Assembly: GCA_964585575.1 (NCBI GenBank) | Contig: CAZPEM010000010.1 | Span: 1 to 38,119, forward strand | Source: UBA4655 sp964585575 | GTDB lineage: Bacteria; Planctomycetota; Planctomycetia; Pirellulales; UBA1268 | Direction: 5' to 3' | Length of the DNA stretch: 38,119 bases | The notes under the pieces: model-generated | What the model saw: the letters and a program-made list of their open reading frames with translations, nothing else | Database searches by the model: none | Told to the model about the DNA's origin: nothing | Shown here: piece by piece, positions 23,708 to 32,127 of the stretch | Position numbering within the stretch: position 1 is the first letter of the stretch | Layout: every line of letters begins with the position of its first letter | Position numbers and translations under genes: made by a program

Positions 23708-24679
23708 ATGAATTCCTTCCCGTTCCTCTTGTTCGCGGTTCCATCGCCGCACCCATCCGCGACCCCACTGGTGGGCCTCACCGCCGGCCCGGCGGTCGGG
23801 CTCGCCGTCTACCTGGCGGTGATCGCGTCCGCGTCGTTCGCCGGAGGAACCACAGCCTCGCTCTTGGCGCTTGGTCACAGGCGGATGCAGGTGCTGCTGT
23901 CGATGACGGGCGGCGTGATGCTCGGCGTGGCGCTCTTGCACCTGCTCCCCCACGCCTACCTCGAATCCGGCGGCGACATCGACGCCACGGCCCGCTGGGT
24001 GCTGGCGGGATTCTTCGTCATGTTTCTCCTCGAGCGGGCCTTTCACGGCCATGCCCACCACTCCGCCGAGGGCGACCACTCCGGCCACGATCACGCCTCC
24101 TGCGACGGCCATGGGCATGCCTCCGGCAGCCGTGCGGCGAGGGGCGGCCGATGGGCGTGGTGCGGCGCGTTCGCCGGACTCGCTGTTCACAGCCTCGTGG
24201 ACGGTGCGGCCCTCGCCGCATCGGTGCATGCCGACGGCGGCCAGGGGGCCGGGCTTCTCGCCGGCTTCGCGACGTTCTTCGCGATCGTGCTCCACAAGCC
24301 TTTCGATTCGCTCATGATCGCCACGCTCATGATCGCGGCCGGCACGACGCCCGGGCTGCGACGGGCCGCCACCTTCTTCTACGCGCTCATCGTCCCGATC
24401 GGAGCGATCGCCTTTCACTGGTCGCTCGGCCTGCTCGGCGATCGCGCCGACGACGTCCTCGCCACGGCGATGGCGATGGCGGCGGGGGCGTTTCTCTGCA
24501 TCGCCGCGGCGGACCTCCTTCCCGAGGTCGAATTCCACAGCCACGACCGCCTGATCCTCACCGCCTCGCTCGTCGTGGGGATCGCGCTGGCCTGGGGCAT
24601 GACCCTGCTCGAGCACGCCTCCCATGCCCACGCGATCCACGAGCGGGGCCATGCCGCGGAACACGATCGCGGGCATTGA
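23708..24679 (+). CDS. ZIP family metal transporter with His-rich loops
   Basis: This 323-residue protein has about eight membrane segments. The TM4 motif is GLAVHSLVDGAALAAS and the TM5 motif is IVLHKPFDSLMIATL, which correspond to the HNxxDG and HExPHE ligand motifs of ZIP zinc/iron transporters. Here HExPHE is replaced by HKPFDS. The TM3-TM4 loop is rich in His (HGHAHHSAEGDHSGHDH), and the C-terminus has HASHAHAIHERGH, both probable metal-binding sensors. I take ATG 23708 because the preceding in-frame sequence is overlapped by the YdjM gene and lacks membrane character. The direction of transport should be import, by family. Confidence 0.83.
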   Translation: MNSFPFLLFAVPSPHPSATPLVGLTAGPAVGLAVYLAVIASASFAGGTTASLLALGHRRMQVLLSMTGGVMLGVALLHLLPHAYLESGGDIDATARWVLAGFFVMFLLERAFHGHAHHSAEGDHSGHDHASCDGHGHASGSRAARGGRWAWCGAFAGLAVHSLVDGAALAASVHADGGQGAGLLAGFATFFAIVLHKPFDSLMIATLMIAAGTTPGLRRAATFFYALIVPIGAIAFHWSLGLLGDRADDVLATAMAMAAGAFLCIAAADLLPEVEFHSHDRLILTASLVVGIALAWGMTLLEHASHAHAIHERGHAAEHDRGH

Positions 24680-24724
24680 TCGAGCGCTGCCACTGATCGG
24701 CGGACGGCCGGCGAGCGGAGCGGC

Positions 24725-25270
24725 TCACGCCTCGAGGCCCCTCGCCATGCGGGCTTCCCGCACGCCGGCGAGCACCTCCTCGATGAGCTGCTGCTGCTCG
24801 CGGATCCGCGCGAGCTGCCCCTGGAAGCAGAGGCCGATGACACCGATGAGCACGAGCGAGCCGACGAGGTGGAAGTTCACCCAGTCCTGAGTGCCCGGCC
24901 GTCCGGACGCAGGATCCGCAGCGCCGCCGAGGGCCACGATCGCGACCACCGCGAGCATGCCGATCAGGGCCCAGGGAAAGGCCTTCCGTTTGAGTGACCG
25001 CGAACGCTCGTGAAATCCGCCGTCGAGCCGGTAGGTTTCCACCACCTCCCGACACCACCTCCCGGTGCCGATGAAGTAGGTCACCGACATGCTGTTCACG
25101 AGCACGGTCATGAGCGCCGCGAACACGCCGGAGAGCCTGTGGACCGTGCCCCATCGCAGGATCGTCGGATCCTGCTGGCCGTGGAGGTCGCCGATCCAAA
25201 GCCCGAGGCAGGCGGTCGCGGCCAACAGAGCGAGGGCGAAAAGAACGGCGCGGGAGAAGACGGTCGGCAT
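24725..25270 (-). CDS. Four-helix membrane protein, unknown function
   Basis: This 181-residue protein has four predicted membrane helices: VLFALALLAATACLGLWIG, a segment at about residues 41-65, WALIGMLAVVAIVALGGAA, and VNFHLVGSLVLIGVIGLC. A charged C-terminal tail follows (RIREQQQLIEEVLAGVREAR). I place the start at ATG 25270, where GAGGAG lies 10 nt upstream; longer in-frame extension to 25537 is Arg/Pro-rich and overlaps pdxA. A His in HRLSG (TM2) and one in VNFHLVGS (TM4) could be ligands, but this is speculative. No family is recognised. It is divergent from pdxA. Confidence 0.72.
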   Translation of the reverse strand: MPTVFSRAVLFALALLAATACLGLWIGDLHGQQDPTILRWGTVHRLSGVFAALMTVLVNSMSVTYFIGTGRWCREVVETYRLDGGFHERSRSLKRKAFPWALIGMLAVVAIVALGGAADPASGRPGTQDWVNFHLVGSLVLIGVIGLCFQGQLARIREQQQLIEEVLAGVREARMARGLEA

Positions 25271-25295
25271 GGCGTTGGGAGGCTCCTCGACGTGT

Positions 25296-25322
25296 GGCCG
25301 GAAAAAATCATGTGTTCCGGCC
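25296..25322. promoter_or_regulatory. Inverted repeat in the divergent pdxA spacer
   Basis: GGCCGGAA (25296-25303) is the exact reverse complement of TTCCGGCC (25315-25322), with an 11-nt A/T-rich loop. It lies between the divergent starts at 25270 and 25408, so it could be an operator for either gene. No known regulator motif was recognised. Confidence 0.35.
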
Positions 25323-25407
25323 TTCGGCGTTATAGGCTCTTGGCGAAGGCGGTCGCCATGCGATGCGGTTCGCCGGCCGACGTCGGAGCTTTTTGGAGCA
25401 CGTCTCG

Positions 25408-26526
25408 ATGCCTGCGAGTGGATCACCGCCCTCCCCCGCCCTGCCCTGCCCCGAGCGGTTGCCGCGGCTGCTTTTGACCTGCGGCGACCCGGCCGGCATC
25501 GGCCCGGAGATCGTCCGCAAGGCTTGGCAGGATGCATCGCTGCACGCCGTCGCCCGGATGCGGGTCGTCGCCTCGGCGGGCGTGCTCGGCGAAGGATCGG
25601 TCGTCGAGGTCGAGCCCGGGGATCCGCGGCCTTCGTCGCCGGATACGATCCTCCTGATCGACCCGGCCGGTGACACGACTGGCGCCGCAGGACGACGGCC
25701 GCCGCGGACTCCGGAGCGGTTCGTCGCCGGCCGTCCCTCTGCAGCCGGCGGCCGCGCGGCTGCCGAGGCGGTCGAGCGAGCCGCGGACCTCACGCTCCGG
25801 GGGTTCGCCGACGCGATCGTCACCGGTCCGCTCAACAAGGCCGCGCTCCGGGCGGCCGGCTACGACGTGCCCGGACACACGGAGCTGCTCGCCCGCGGCT
25901 GCGGGCTGCCCGAAGCCGCCGTCTCGATGATGCTCTATCTGCCGCCGGGGCCGGAACTGGCCTCCCCCGGGGGGCTCGGCGTCGTGCACGTCACGCTCCA
26001 CGAATCGCTCCGCACCGCGGTGGCGAGGATTTCGACCGAGGGCATCGTTGCAGCCGGGGAGCGGCTTTCGCGGCTCATGCGGCGATTCCTGGAGAGGCCC
26101 GCGCGGATCGCCGTCTGCGCGGTCAATCCCCACGGCGGCGAGTCGGGACTCTTCGGAGACGAGGAGGCGAGGATCATCGAGCCGGCGGTCCGATCGCTCG
26201 CGGCGTCGGGAATCGACGTCGCGGGTCCGTTGCCGGCGGACACGCTCTTTCTCGAGTGCCGCCGCGGCCGTTTCGACGGTGTCGTGGCGCTCTATCACGA
26301 CCAGGGCCACATCCCGGTGAAACTCCTCGGCATGCACCGCGCCGTCAACATCACGCTCGGGCTGCCGATCGTGCGGACGAGCGTCGCCCACGGCACGGCC
26401 TATGACATCGCCGGCACGGGCGTTGCCGACGCATCGAGCATGGTTTCCGCGATCAGGGCCGCCGTCCGGCTGTGTGCCACGGTCAGGGGCGGAGAGGATT
26501 CACACCCCCGAGCAGGCTCTCCGTGA
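25408..26526 (+). CDS. pdxA: 4-hydroxythreonine-4-phosphate dehydrogenase PdxA
   Basis: This 372-residue NAD-dependent dehydrogenase belongs to the DXP-dependent branch of vitamin B6 synthesis. GDPAGIGPE lies at residues 26-34. Metal-binding His residues appear in GHTELLARGCG, VVHVTLHESL and YHDQGHIPVKLLGMH. IVRTSVAHGTAYDIAGTG is the typical C-terminal signature. I start at ATG 25408 with GGAG 9 nt upstream; ATG 25363 would add 15 residues. Compared with E. coli PdxA (about 330 aa) it carries an insertion near residues 60-115, rich in Pro/Arg. The last 44 bp overlap the convergent gene at 26483. Confidence 0.94.
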   Translation: MPASGSPPSPALPCPERLPRLLLTCGDPAGIGPEIVRKAWQDASLHAVARMRVVASAGVLGEGSVVEVEPGDPRPSSPDTILLIDPAGDTTGAAGRRPPRTPERFVAGRPSAAGGRAAAEAVERAADLTLRGFADAIVTGPLNKAALRAAGYDVPGHTELLARGCGLPEAAVSMMLYLPPGPELASPGGLGVVHVTLHESLRTAVARISTEGIVAAGERLSRLMRRFLERPARIAVCAVNPHGGESGLFGDEEARIIEPAVRSLAASGIDVAGPLPADTLFLECRRGRFDGVVALYHDQGHIPVKLLGMHRAVNITLGLPIVRTSVAHGTAYDIAGTGVADASSMVSAIRAAVRLCATVRGGEDSHPRAGSP

Positions 26527-27412
26527 CGTCGCTGTATCCCTCGGCGGCCGGCTTGTAGACGAAGGCGGTCGCGTCGATCGGCTCGTCGAGTCGAACGTCG
26601 TAGAACTCCAGCACGGCGATCTGCTCGGGCTCACGGTTCCCCGCGGGCCGCGGGCCGCGCACGGCGAACCATTCGATGCGAAAGGGAAAGAGCTCCCGCT
26701 TGCCGATCGACAGGACGACCCTCCACGGCATGTTCTCGGGCAAAAGCCCGGCCGGAACCTCGCCATCCACCGCCTTGCCCGCGAGCCCCGGCACGAGTGC
26801 GGCCAGTCGGTCGGCGTGCCAGCGTCCCTCGATTCGCCAGACGGGCATTCCGTCGAGGTCCGCTCCCTCCACCGACCGGAAGCGGAACGACTCGCGGATC
26901 AGCGCGAGCGTCCGCTGCACGCCGCCGAGGTGCGGCGAGATCGCTTCGGACTGCGCGAGCGGGGGCGTCGCGGCTTCCAGCTTTGCCCGCACCCTTCGCG
27001 TGTCGACCCGGTTCAGCGAGGCGGGCAGGTCGGCGTGTTTCTGGTAGCTCCAGAAGGCGAGCCCGTCGCAGACCTCGAGCATCGTGTACGCGGCCGCGTT
27101 CGTGGCGAGTGACGACTCGAATCGGAACCGCTGGTCCTCGCCGATGCCCTGTTGGACATACTGTCCCGCACCGACCAGTTCCTTCTCGCCGACGCGGGCG
27201 ATCTGACGCATCCTCGCCGAGATCGACGATTGTCGCGCGAGGCCTGCGAGGCAGGCGGCCACGATCCGCTCGGCGCGGCCTTCATCCTCGGCGGAGGCCG
27301 CATTTCCGCCGCGGTAGACGCTCGCCGCGGCGGGAGCCGGTTCGTCGCCGGTCGCACGGGCGATGAGCAGGCCGCAGGCGAGGAGCGTGAGGATTCTCGG
27401 GGAACGGGGCAA
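26483..27412 (-). CDS. Exported LolA-superfamily-like protein
   Basis: This 309-residue protein has a signal peptide (RILTLLACGLLIARATGDE). The central part (RMRQIARVGEKELVGAGQYV, then EDQRFRFESSL and LAFWSYQKHADLPAS) resembles LolA-like or outer-membrane lipoprotein-sorting folds, as do the C-terminal FPFRIEWFAVRGP and FYDVRLDEPIDATAFVYKP. A longer ATG frame begins at 27511, but the TTG at 27412 has AAGGA 8 nt upstream and places the signal peptide at the N-terminus, so I prefer it. Its 3' end overlaps pdxA tail to tail by 44 bp. Confidence 0.7.
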   Translation of the reverse strand: MPRSPRILTLLACGLLIARATGDEPAPAAASVYRGGNAASAEDEGRAERIVAACLAGLARQSSISARMRQIARVGEKELVGAGQYVQQGIGEDQRFRFESSLATNAAAYTMLEVCDGLAFWSYQKHADLPASLNRVDTRRVRAKLEAATPPLAQSEAISPHLGGVQRTLALIRESFRFRSVEGADLDGMPVWRIEGRWHADRLAALVPGLAGKAVDGEVPAGLLPENMPWRVVLSIGKRELFPFRIEWFAVRGPRPAGNREPEQIAVLEFYDVRLDEPIDATAFVYKPAAEGYSDVTESLLGGVNPLRP

Positions 27413-27625
27413 CGTGGGCTTCCTTGACGGGCGGAATGGCCCTGCGGGTTGGGCAGTCCCTGCGGGTTTTTCCAAAGAAACCGGTGGATGGCGACCGATC
27501 ACTTTCTGCACCGGACGGTATCGACCGACCGGATCGCGGCGGATGCCGCCGCGTCGAACGATCGCAGTGTACGGGCTTCCGTTTCAAGGGCGAACGCCAT
27601 TGGACGAGGCCGGGAGGTGATCCGC

Positions 27626-28876
27626 ATGAGCGTGTCTCGCTGGAAAATGCTGGCTGGCCTTTCGTTGTCCGTGTCGCTGACGGGCTGCCATATCCCGGCC
27701 AATTCGCCGCTTTCCGGCCTTGCGCAGATTCGCCCGGTCGCCCCTCCCCACACCAACGTGCTGCCGCCGGCCGCCATGCTCCATCATCCGGGGCCTGGCG
27801 TGGAGGGGCCCGGACCGGGCGTCATCATGCCTGCCTCGTACGATGCAGGGATCGCCGACGCAACCGGAGGAGCGGCCGTGGACGGGGGCGATCGGAACGG
27901 CGGCTTGGCCGACCTGCCGTCCTCGCAGATCGCGTTCGTGGGACCGGAGGGGATGCAGGTCCGATGGGACGTCGCCCAGCCCGGCGGCTTCGACTCGGAG
28001 CCGATCGTCAGCCCGGGCCGATACGACTTTCCCCAGGGGGCGATCTACCGGCTGAAGCTGACCGACATACCGGGGCACGAGGGGCTCGAACTCTATCCGA
28101 CGCTCGAGGTTGGGCCGGCGCTGCCTCGCACCGACGCCTACCTCGCGCACAACGCGATCCCGTTCAATCTCAATCGCGAGGATTTCGACCAGGTCGTCGC
28201 GGGCAATTTCGTGACGAAGGTGATCTACCTGCCCGATCCCGAGTACCAGGAATTGGCGGTGGCGGGCGTCGAGGAGCTCGTGAGCACGCGGCTCGATCCG
28301 GGCTGTGACCCCGTCGTCGAGGCGGATCGTCGCGGGTCGATCCTCGCGATCATTCGCGTCGGCAACAAGGATCTCCAGTCGCCTGGTGCCGTCGGGGCGG
28401 GCCTCGCCGGGAGCGGCGCGGCGGCCTCTCCGCCGGTCGGCGTCGCCGCCCCGTTGGGAATGCCCGCCTGCGGCGATCCGTCGCAGCTTCCCCCCGCCTT
28501 CATGGCCGGCGTCACCGCGCCACACTACGGCATGCCGATCACGGGCACGCCGATCGGACTGCCGGGGCCGGCCCACATCCCGCTCGGCGTGCCGGCGGGC
28601 CTGCAGAAGCACACGATCACCAACCACACGAAGATGCACATCCCCCCGCCGAGCCGGTCGGTCGGGCTCCACGTCCAGCAGGCTCCCGGGTTGAGCTACC
28701 CGAAGCCGGCGAGGCATGCCTACGTGTCGGAACGGGCCGATGTGCCGAAGCTGAAATTCAAGCAGCCGCACGCCGACAGGCGTCGCCAGGTCGGCAACGG
28801 CGGTCCGGATTCCGGCGGGCTCGAGGAATCGTTCGAGGGCGCCGACGGCCACTGCCTCGACGGCTGTCCTCCCTGA
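27626..28876 (+). CDS. Planctomycete lipoprotein, domain shared with the next gene
   Basis: This 416-residue lipoprotein has the signal MSVSRWKMLAGLSLSVSLTG with the lipobox Cys directly after it (LTGC). Residues about 100-220 form a domain containing GRYDFPQGAIYRLKLTDIPG followed by HEGLELYPTLEVGP and a VAGNFVTKVIYLPD strand. The C-terminal half is Pro/Gly/His-rich, with a His-containing patch (LQKHTITNHTKMHIPPPS). The same core domain appears in the downstream gene. CGGGAGGTGATCCGC precedes ATG 27626. The function is unknown; the architecture suggests an outer envelope or matrix protein. Confidence 0.75.
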   Translation: MSVSRWKMLAGLSLSVSLTGCHIPANSPLSGLAQIRPVAPPHTNVLPPAAMLHHPGPGVEGPGPGVIMPASYDAGIADATGGAAVDGGDRNGGLADLPSSQIAFVGPEGMQVRWDVAQPGGFDSEPIVSPGRYDFPQGAIYRLKLTDIPGHEGLELYPTLEVGPALPRTDAYLAHNAIPFNLNREDFDQVVAGNFVTKVIYLPDPEYQELAVAGVEELVSTRLDPGCDPVVEADRRGSILAIIRVGNKDLQSPGAVGAGLAGSGAAASPPVGVAAPLGMPACGDPSQLPPAFMAGVTAPHYGMPITGTPIGLPGPAHIPLGVPAGLQKHTITNHTKMHIPPPSRSVGLHVQQAPGLSYPKPARHAYVSERADVPKLKFKQPHADRRRQVGNGGPDSGGLEESFEGADGHCLDGCPP

Positions 28877-28928
28877 GCCGTCGGGCGATCGTCGGCCGCG
28901 TCCTTACTCATCCAAGGTCAACCCGTCC

Positions 28929-29528
28929 ATGCGATTCTTTTCTGGATCGGCCCGCCCAGGGTCCGAGCTGCAGGCAGCAGGCCGAATCGTGGCGATGTTC
29001 GCCGCCACGATGATGCTGCTTCCGGGAGCGATTGGTGCCACGCCTCTCCTGCAGCCGGGCTCCTGGTCGGAGCCGATCCAGCCTTTCGAGCTCTCCGGTC
29101 CCGAGGGGGCCGTCGTGCAGATCGAAACGGCGGAGGGTTGGTCGGCGGCGAAGTCGCTGCCGTTCCGCATGGGGCTCGTGGTCGGCAGGCCCTACCGGCT
29201 GCGGGTGATGCAGCTCCCGGGCCACGAGGGGGTCGAGTTGTTTCCGACCGTGAGGCTGCTCGCGCGGCTCGACGTGCCGCCGGGCACGGCCTGGCGGTTT
29301 CCGGTGGAGGTCGTGCTCGCTGAGGACGACGTCGAGGAAGCGGTTCGGGGCGGGATGATCCGCCGGATCGTCTACTCGTCACTCGAATGCCACGGGTCGC
29401 TCGCGGGTGGAGAGGACACCTTCGACGTGCCGCCCGGCGAAGATCCGCTGGCGGTGGCCCGCGAGCTCGGCGACCCGGTGGCCGAACTCGTGATCGGCAA
29501 CAGGCTTCCGCCGACGGTGTCGCCATGA
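28929..29528 (+). CDS. Exported protein, paralogous domain to the upstream lipoprotein
   Basis: This 199-residue protein has a membrane or signal segment at about 18-37 (AGRIVAMFAATMMLLPGAIG). PYRLRVMQLPGHEGVELFPT, then WRFPVEVVLAEDDVEEAVRG and IRRIVYSSL, align with the domain of the preceding lipoprotein in order, including the PGHEG.EL.PT motif. No lipobox is evident. It lies 52 bp downstream of the lipoprotein and its stop overlaps the next ATG (ATGA), so the three genes appear to form an operon. Confidence 0.72.
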   Translation: MRFFSGSARPGSELQAAGRIVAMFAATMMLLPGAIGATPLLQPGSWSEPIQPFELSGPEGAVVQIETAEGWSAAKSLPFRMGLVVGRPYRLRVMQLPGHEGVELFPTVRLLARLDVPPGTAWRFPVEVVLAEDDVEEAVRGGMIRRIVYSSLECHGSLAGGEDTFDVPPGEDPLAVARELGDPVAELVIGNRLPPTVSP

Positions 29529-30772
29529 ACCGGCCCGAAGCGAATGCGACGGGCATCCGCTGGGCCCGTCTGCTCGCGATCGCGCTGGGGGCGATCGCGC
29601 TCGCCTCCTGTCGCTCGGTGACGTCGCCCATGGCGGGTGGGGCGGCGGGCATCGTCCACCGCGACGGCGTCGAACCCTCCTCGCGGTGCGGGGAGACATG
29701 TCGGCGGGAGTGTCGGCCCGAGGATTGCCCCCCCTGCCCTCCCCTGGCGGTCGTGGCACCTCCAGCGGTGCCGGTCGCCCGCGTGTGCAAGGTCTGCGAC
29801 GGCGGCGACTCCGGGCGGCCGGCGAAGCCGTCGGGCGACACCGGCATCGACAACCTCACATCCGGCGACACGGTCGCCAGGTTTCGCGCTGCCAACGATG
29901 CCGGCGCCGTCGCGGAAACAACCGACGTCGAGGCGGGCGACGGCGGCATCGATCGCCCGGCCGCGGGCCGCCGGGAACGCGAGCCCGTGGAGTGCGACCA
30001 TGTGAGCGTCGCGAACTGCGCGTGCGTCTGCGCGCCGCGGTTCGCATCCGTTCGCGAAATCGTGCGAACGCGAGAGAACTACGCCCCCACCGGTCCGCTC
30101 GCCGCCTCGCTCGGTGCCGGGCCCGACGTCGCCGCGATCCGGCAGAAGTCGCGTGCCGGCACGCAGCGGGTGCCGCCGGTGCTCGCGCGGCGGGCGCTGC
30201 CCGAACTCGCGGTGGTCGATGCCCGGCCCACGCTTGGGCTCGAGGAGGCTCGTCTTCCCGGCGAGACGCCGTATGTCTGTGTTCCGGCGGAGGACGTGCA
30301 GGGCGACATGCCGCAGATGTTCAGGGACAGGCAGCGGCCGAAGATCGCCGTGGCGTTCGACGTGCCGCTGGCCTGGACGTGCCTCGCGCAGGCTCAAGTG
30401 ATGGTTCAGGAAACGGCCGCCGAAACGATCACCGTCGACCGTGGCACGGCGGTGCTGCGGCTGAAGTGTCCGGGCCGTGCGGAGCTTTCGCTCTGCAAGA
30501 TGGCCGGGGGCAAAACCGTGCGATCGGGCGAGGAGCTCGACTTCACGATCGCGATCCTGAACTCGGGCGATCGGAAGCTCGAGGGCATCGTGCTCGCCGA
30601 TGCCCTGCCGAAACGACTTTCCTACGTGCCCGACTCGGCCGATTCGACGCTGCCGGCCGACTTCGGCACGGAGACCGCCGCCGACGGTGCCGTCGTGCTC
30701 AAGTGGGTCTTCAAACGGCCGCTTTCCCCGGGCGAAAGCGGCTTCGTGCGGTTCCGAACGCTCGTGCGTTAG
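29525..30772 (+). CDS. Cys-rich lipoprotein with C-terminal DUF11-like domain
   Basis: This 415-residue protein has the signal LLAIALGAIALASC, which ends in a lipobox Cys near residue 29. Two cysteine-rich segments follow: CGETCRRECRPEDCPPCP near 54-71 and CKVCDG near 87-92, then CDHVSVANCACVC near 157-169. These suggest disulfides or metal binding. The C-terminal region (about 320-415) matches the DUF11/conserved-repeat beta domain: VRSGEELDFTIAILNSGDRK, LADALPKRLSYVPDS and SPGESGFVRFRTLV. Such domains mediate surface adhesion in other bacteria. The gene overlaps the upstream gene by 4 bp. Confidence 0.78.
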   Translation: MNRPEANATGIRWARLLAIALGAIALASCRSVTSPMAGGAAGIVHRDGVEPSSRCGETCRRECRPEDCPPCPPLAVVAPPAVPVARVCKVCDGGDSGRPAKPSGDTGIDNLTSGDTVARFRAANDAGAVAETTDVEAGDGGIDRPAAGRREREPVECDHVSVANCACVCAPRFASVREIVRTRENYAPTGPLAASLGAGPDVAAIRQKSRAGTQRVPPVLARRALPELAVVDARPTLGLEEARLPGETPYVCVPAEDVQGDMPQMFRDRQRPKIAVAFDVPLAWTCLAQAQVMVQETAAETITVDRGTAVLRLKCPGRAELSLCKMAGGKTVRSGEELDFTIAILNSGDRKLEGIVLADALPKRLSYVPDSADSTLPADFGTETAADGAVVLKWVFKRPLSPGESGFVRFRTLVR

Positions 30773-30912
30773 GGTTTTTCCAAGATTCCGCGACACCGCG
30801 GTCGGCTGCGATTGCCGCCTTGGTCGCCGCGGGGGTACGATGTTTTCCGCTCTCGGGCCGATCCGTCGAGCGACTCCCCGGGCCGCACCGCGGTCCCCTA
30901 CGCGAGGCATTC

Positions 30913-32127
30913 ATGACACGCTTGACCCGTTCCCCAGGTCGCCTTTTTTCGCTTTTTGCAGCCATGTCGTTTGCGATCGTGGTCGGGTCGTCGATGCCGA
31001 CGAGCCGTTCGACGGCCGTGTCGGCCCGGGAGCCGCAAGCCCCGGCCGGTCGTGCACCCGGCCAGGGGGGTGAGTTGACGGTGCCTCCGGTGCCGGAGGG
31101 CACGCCCGAGCAGCTCCTCGACTACATCAAGAAGCTCCAGGATCCGTCCGTTCGGCCGAGGTCGCGTGAAGAGGCCGTCGATTACTTCGGCAAGGTTGCA
31201 AAAGCCGGGCTCGCGGCGTCTGAAAAGGCGATCGCACAGCTGAAGCCGGCAGACCCGCTCTACGAGCAGGCCGTCAGGGCGAAGCTGCAGAGCCTTTCGA
31301 TGCTCACCGAACTCGGGGTCGCCGAGGCCGGCACGTCGCTCTCCAGCTACGCCGCCGAGGTCGCCAAGGGGCCGTCGCCCGTGCTTGCGAAGGAAGCCGG
31401 CCAAGTGCTGCTCGTCACCGAGGCCAGAAGCGTGCTGCGAGGAAACGTCGCTGGTGCCCCGGCCCTCATCCAGAAGATTTCGGCGGTGCTCGCGAAGGAT
31501 CCCGACGACGTTCGGACGGTGCAGCTGGCGGTGCAGCTCGCCGGCGCGTTCGAGCAGATGCCTGGAGGCGAGAAAACGGCCCGGGCGGCCTACTCGGCGT
31601 TCGGCCCCCTGTTGGCGAAAAGCTCGAACGAAGGCGTCAAGGCGATGGCCGAGAACTTCGAGGGTGTGTTGCGTAGGCTCAGCCTGCCCGGCAACCCGAT
31701 GGAGATCACGGGCACGAACCTCAACGGCTCGCCATTCGACCCGAAGAGCGTCGCCGGAAAGGTCGTTCTCGTCGACTTCTGGGCGACGTGGTGCGGTCCC
31801 TGCGTCGCCGAGATCCCGAACGTCATGGAGCAGTACCAGAAATACCATGCGAAGGGGTTCGAGGTGATCGGCGTCAGCCTCGACGACGATGTCGATGCCC
31901 TGAAGGCATTCGTGAACGAGCGGAAGATCCCCTGGCCGATCCTGTTCGAGAAGCCGGGTGGAGAGGGCTGGCGGCATCCGCTGGCCACGAAGTACGGCGT
32001 GAGCGGCATTCCGACCGTGATCCTCGTCGGCCGCGACGGCAAGGTCGTCTCGCTCGACGTCCGCGGCGAGAAGCTCGGCGCCGAACTCGACAAGCTGTTC
32101 GGCGGCGGCGCGAAGGATCCGGGATGA
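30913..32127 (+). CDS. TlpA-like thioredoxin-fold protein with helical N-terminal domain
   Basis: This 404-residue exported protein has a hydrophobic signal at about 10-26. A helical repeat-like domain occupies about 60-255, followed by a thioredoxin-fold domain that begins ITGTNLNGSPFDPKSVAGKV. The active-site motif WCGPC has Cys294 and Cys297, and the cis-Pro is in GVSGIPTVILVGRDG. This is the TlpA/ResA arrangement and should act in extracytoplasmic disulfide reduction, for example in cytochrome or cofactor maturation. The partner is not identified. ATG 30913 was chosen for the signal peptide. The stop overlaps the aminotransferase start (ATGA). Confidence 0.85.
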   Translation: MTRLTRSPGRLFSLFAAMSFAIVVGSSMPTSRSTAVSAREPQAPAGRAPGQGGELTVPPVPEGTPEQLLDYIKKLQDPSVRPRSREEAVDYFGKVAKAGLAASEKAIAQLKPADPLYEQAVRAKLQSLSMLTELGVAEAGTSLSSYAAEVAKGPSPVLAKEAGQVLLVTEARSVLRGNVAGAPALIQKISAVLAKDPDDVRTVQLAVQLAGAFEQMPGGEKTARAAYSAFGPLLAKSSNEGVKAMAENFEGVLRRLSLPGNPMEITGTNLNGSPFDPKSVAGKVVLVDFWATWCGPCVAEIPNVMEQYQKYHAKGFEVIGVSLDDDVDALKAFVNERKIPWPILFEKPGGEGWRHPLATKYGVSGIPTVILVGRDGKVVSLDVRGEKLGAELDKLFGGGAKDPG

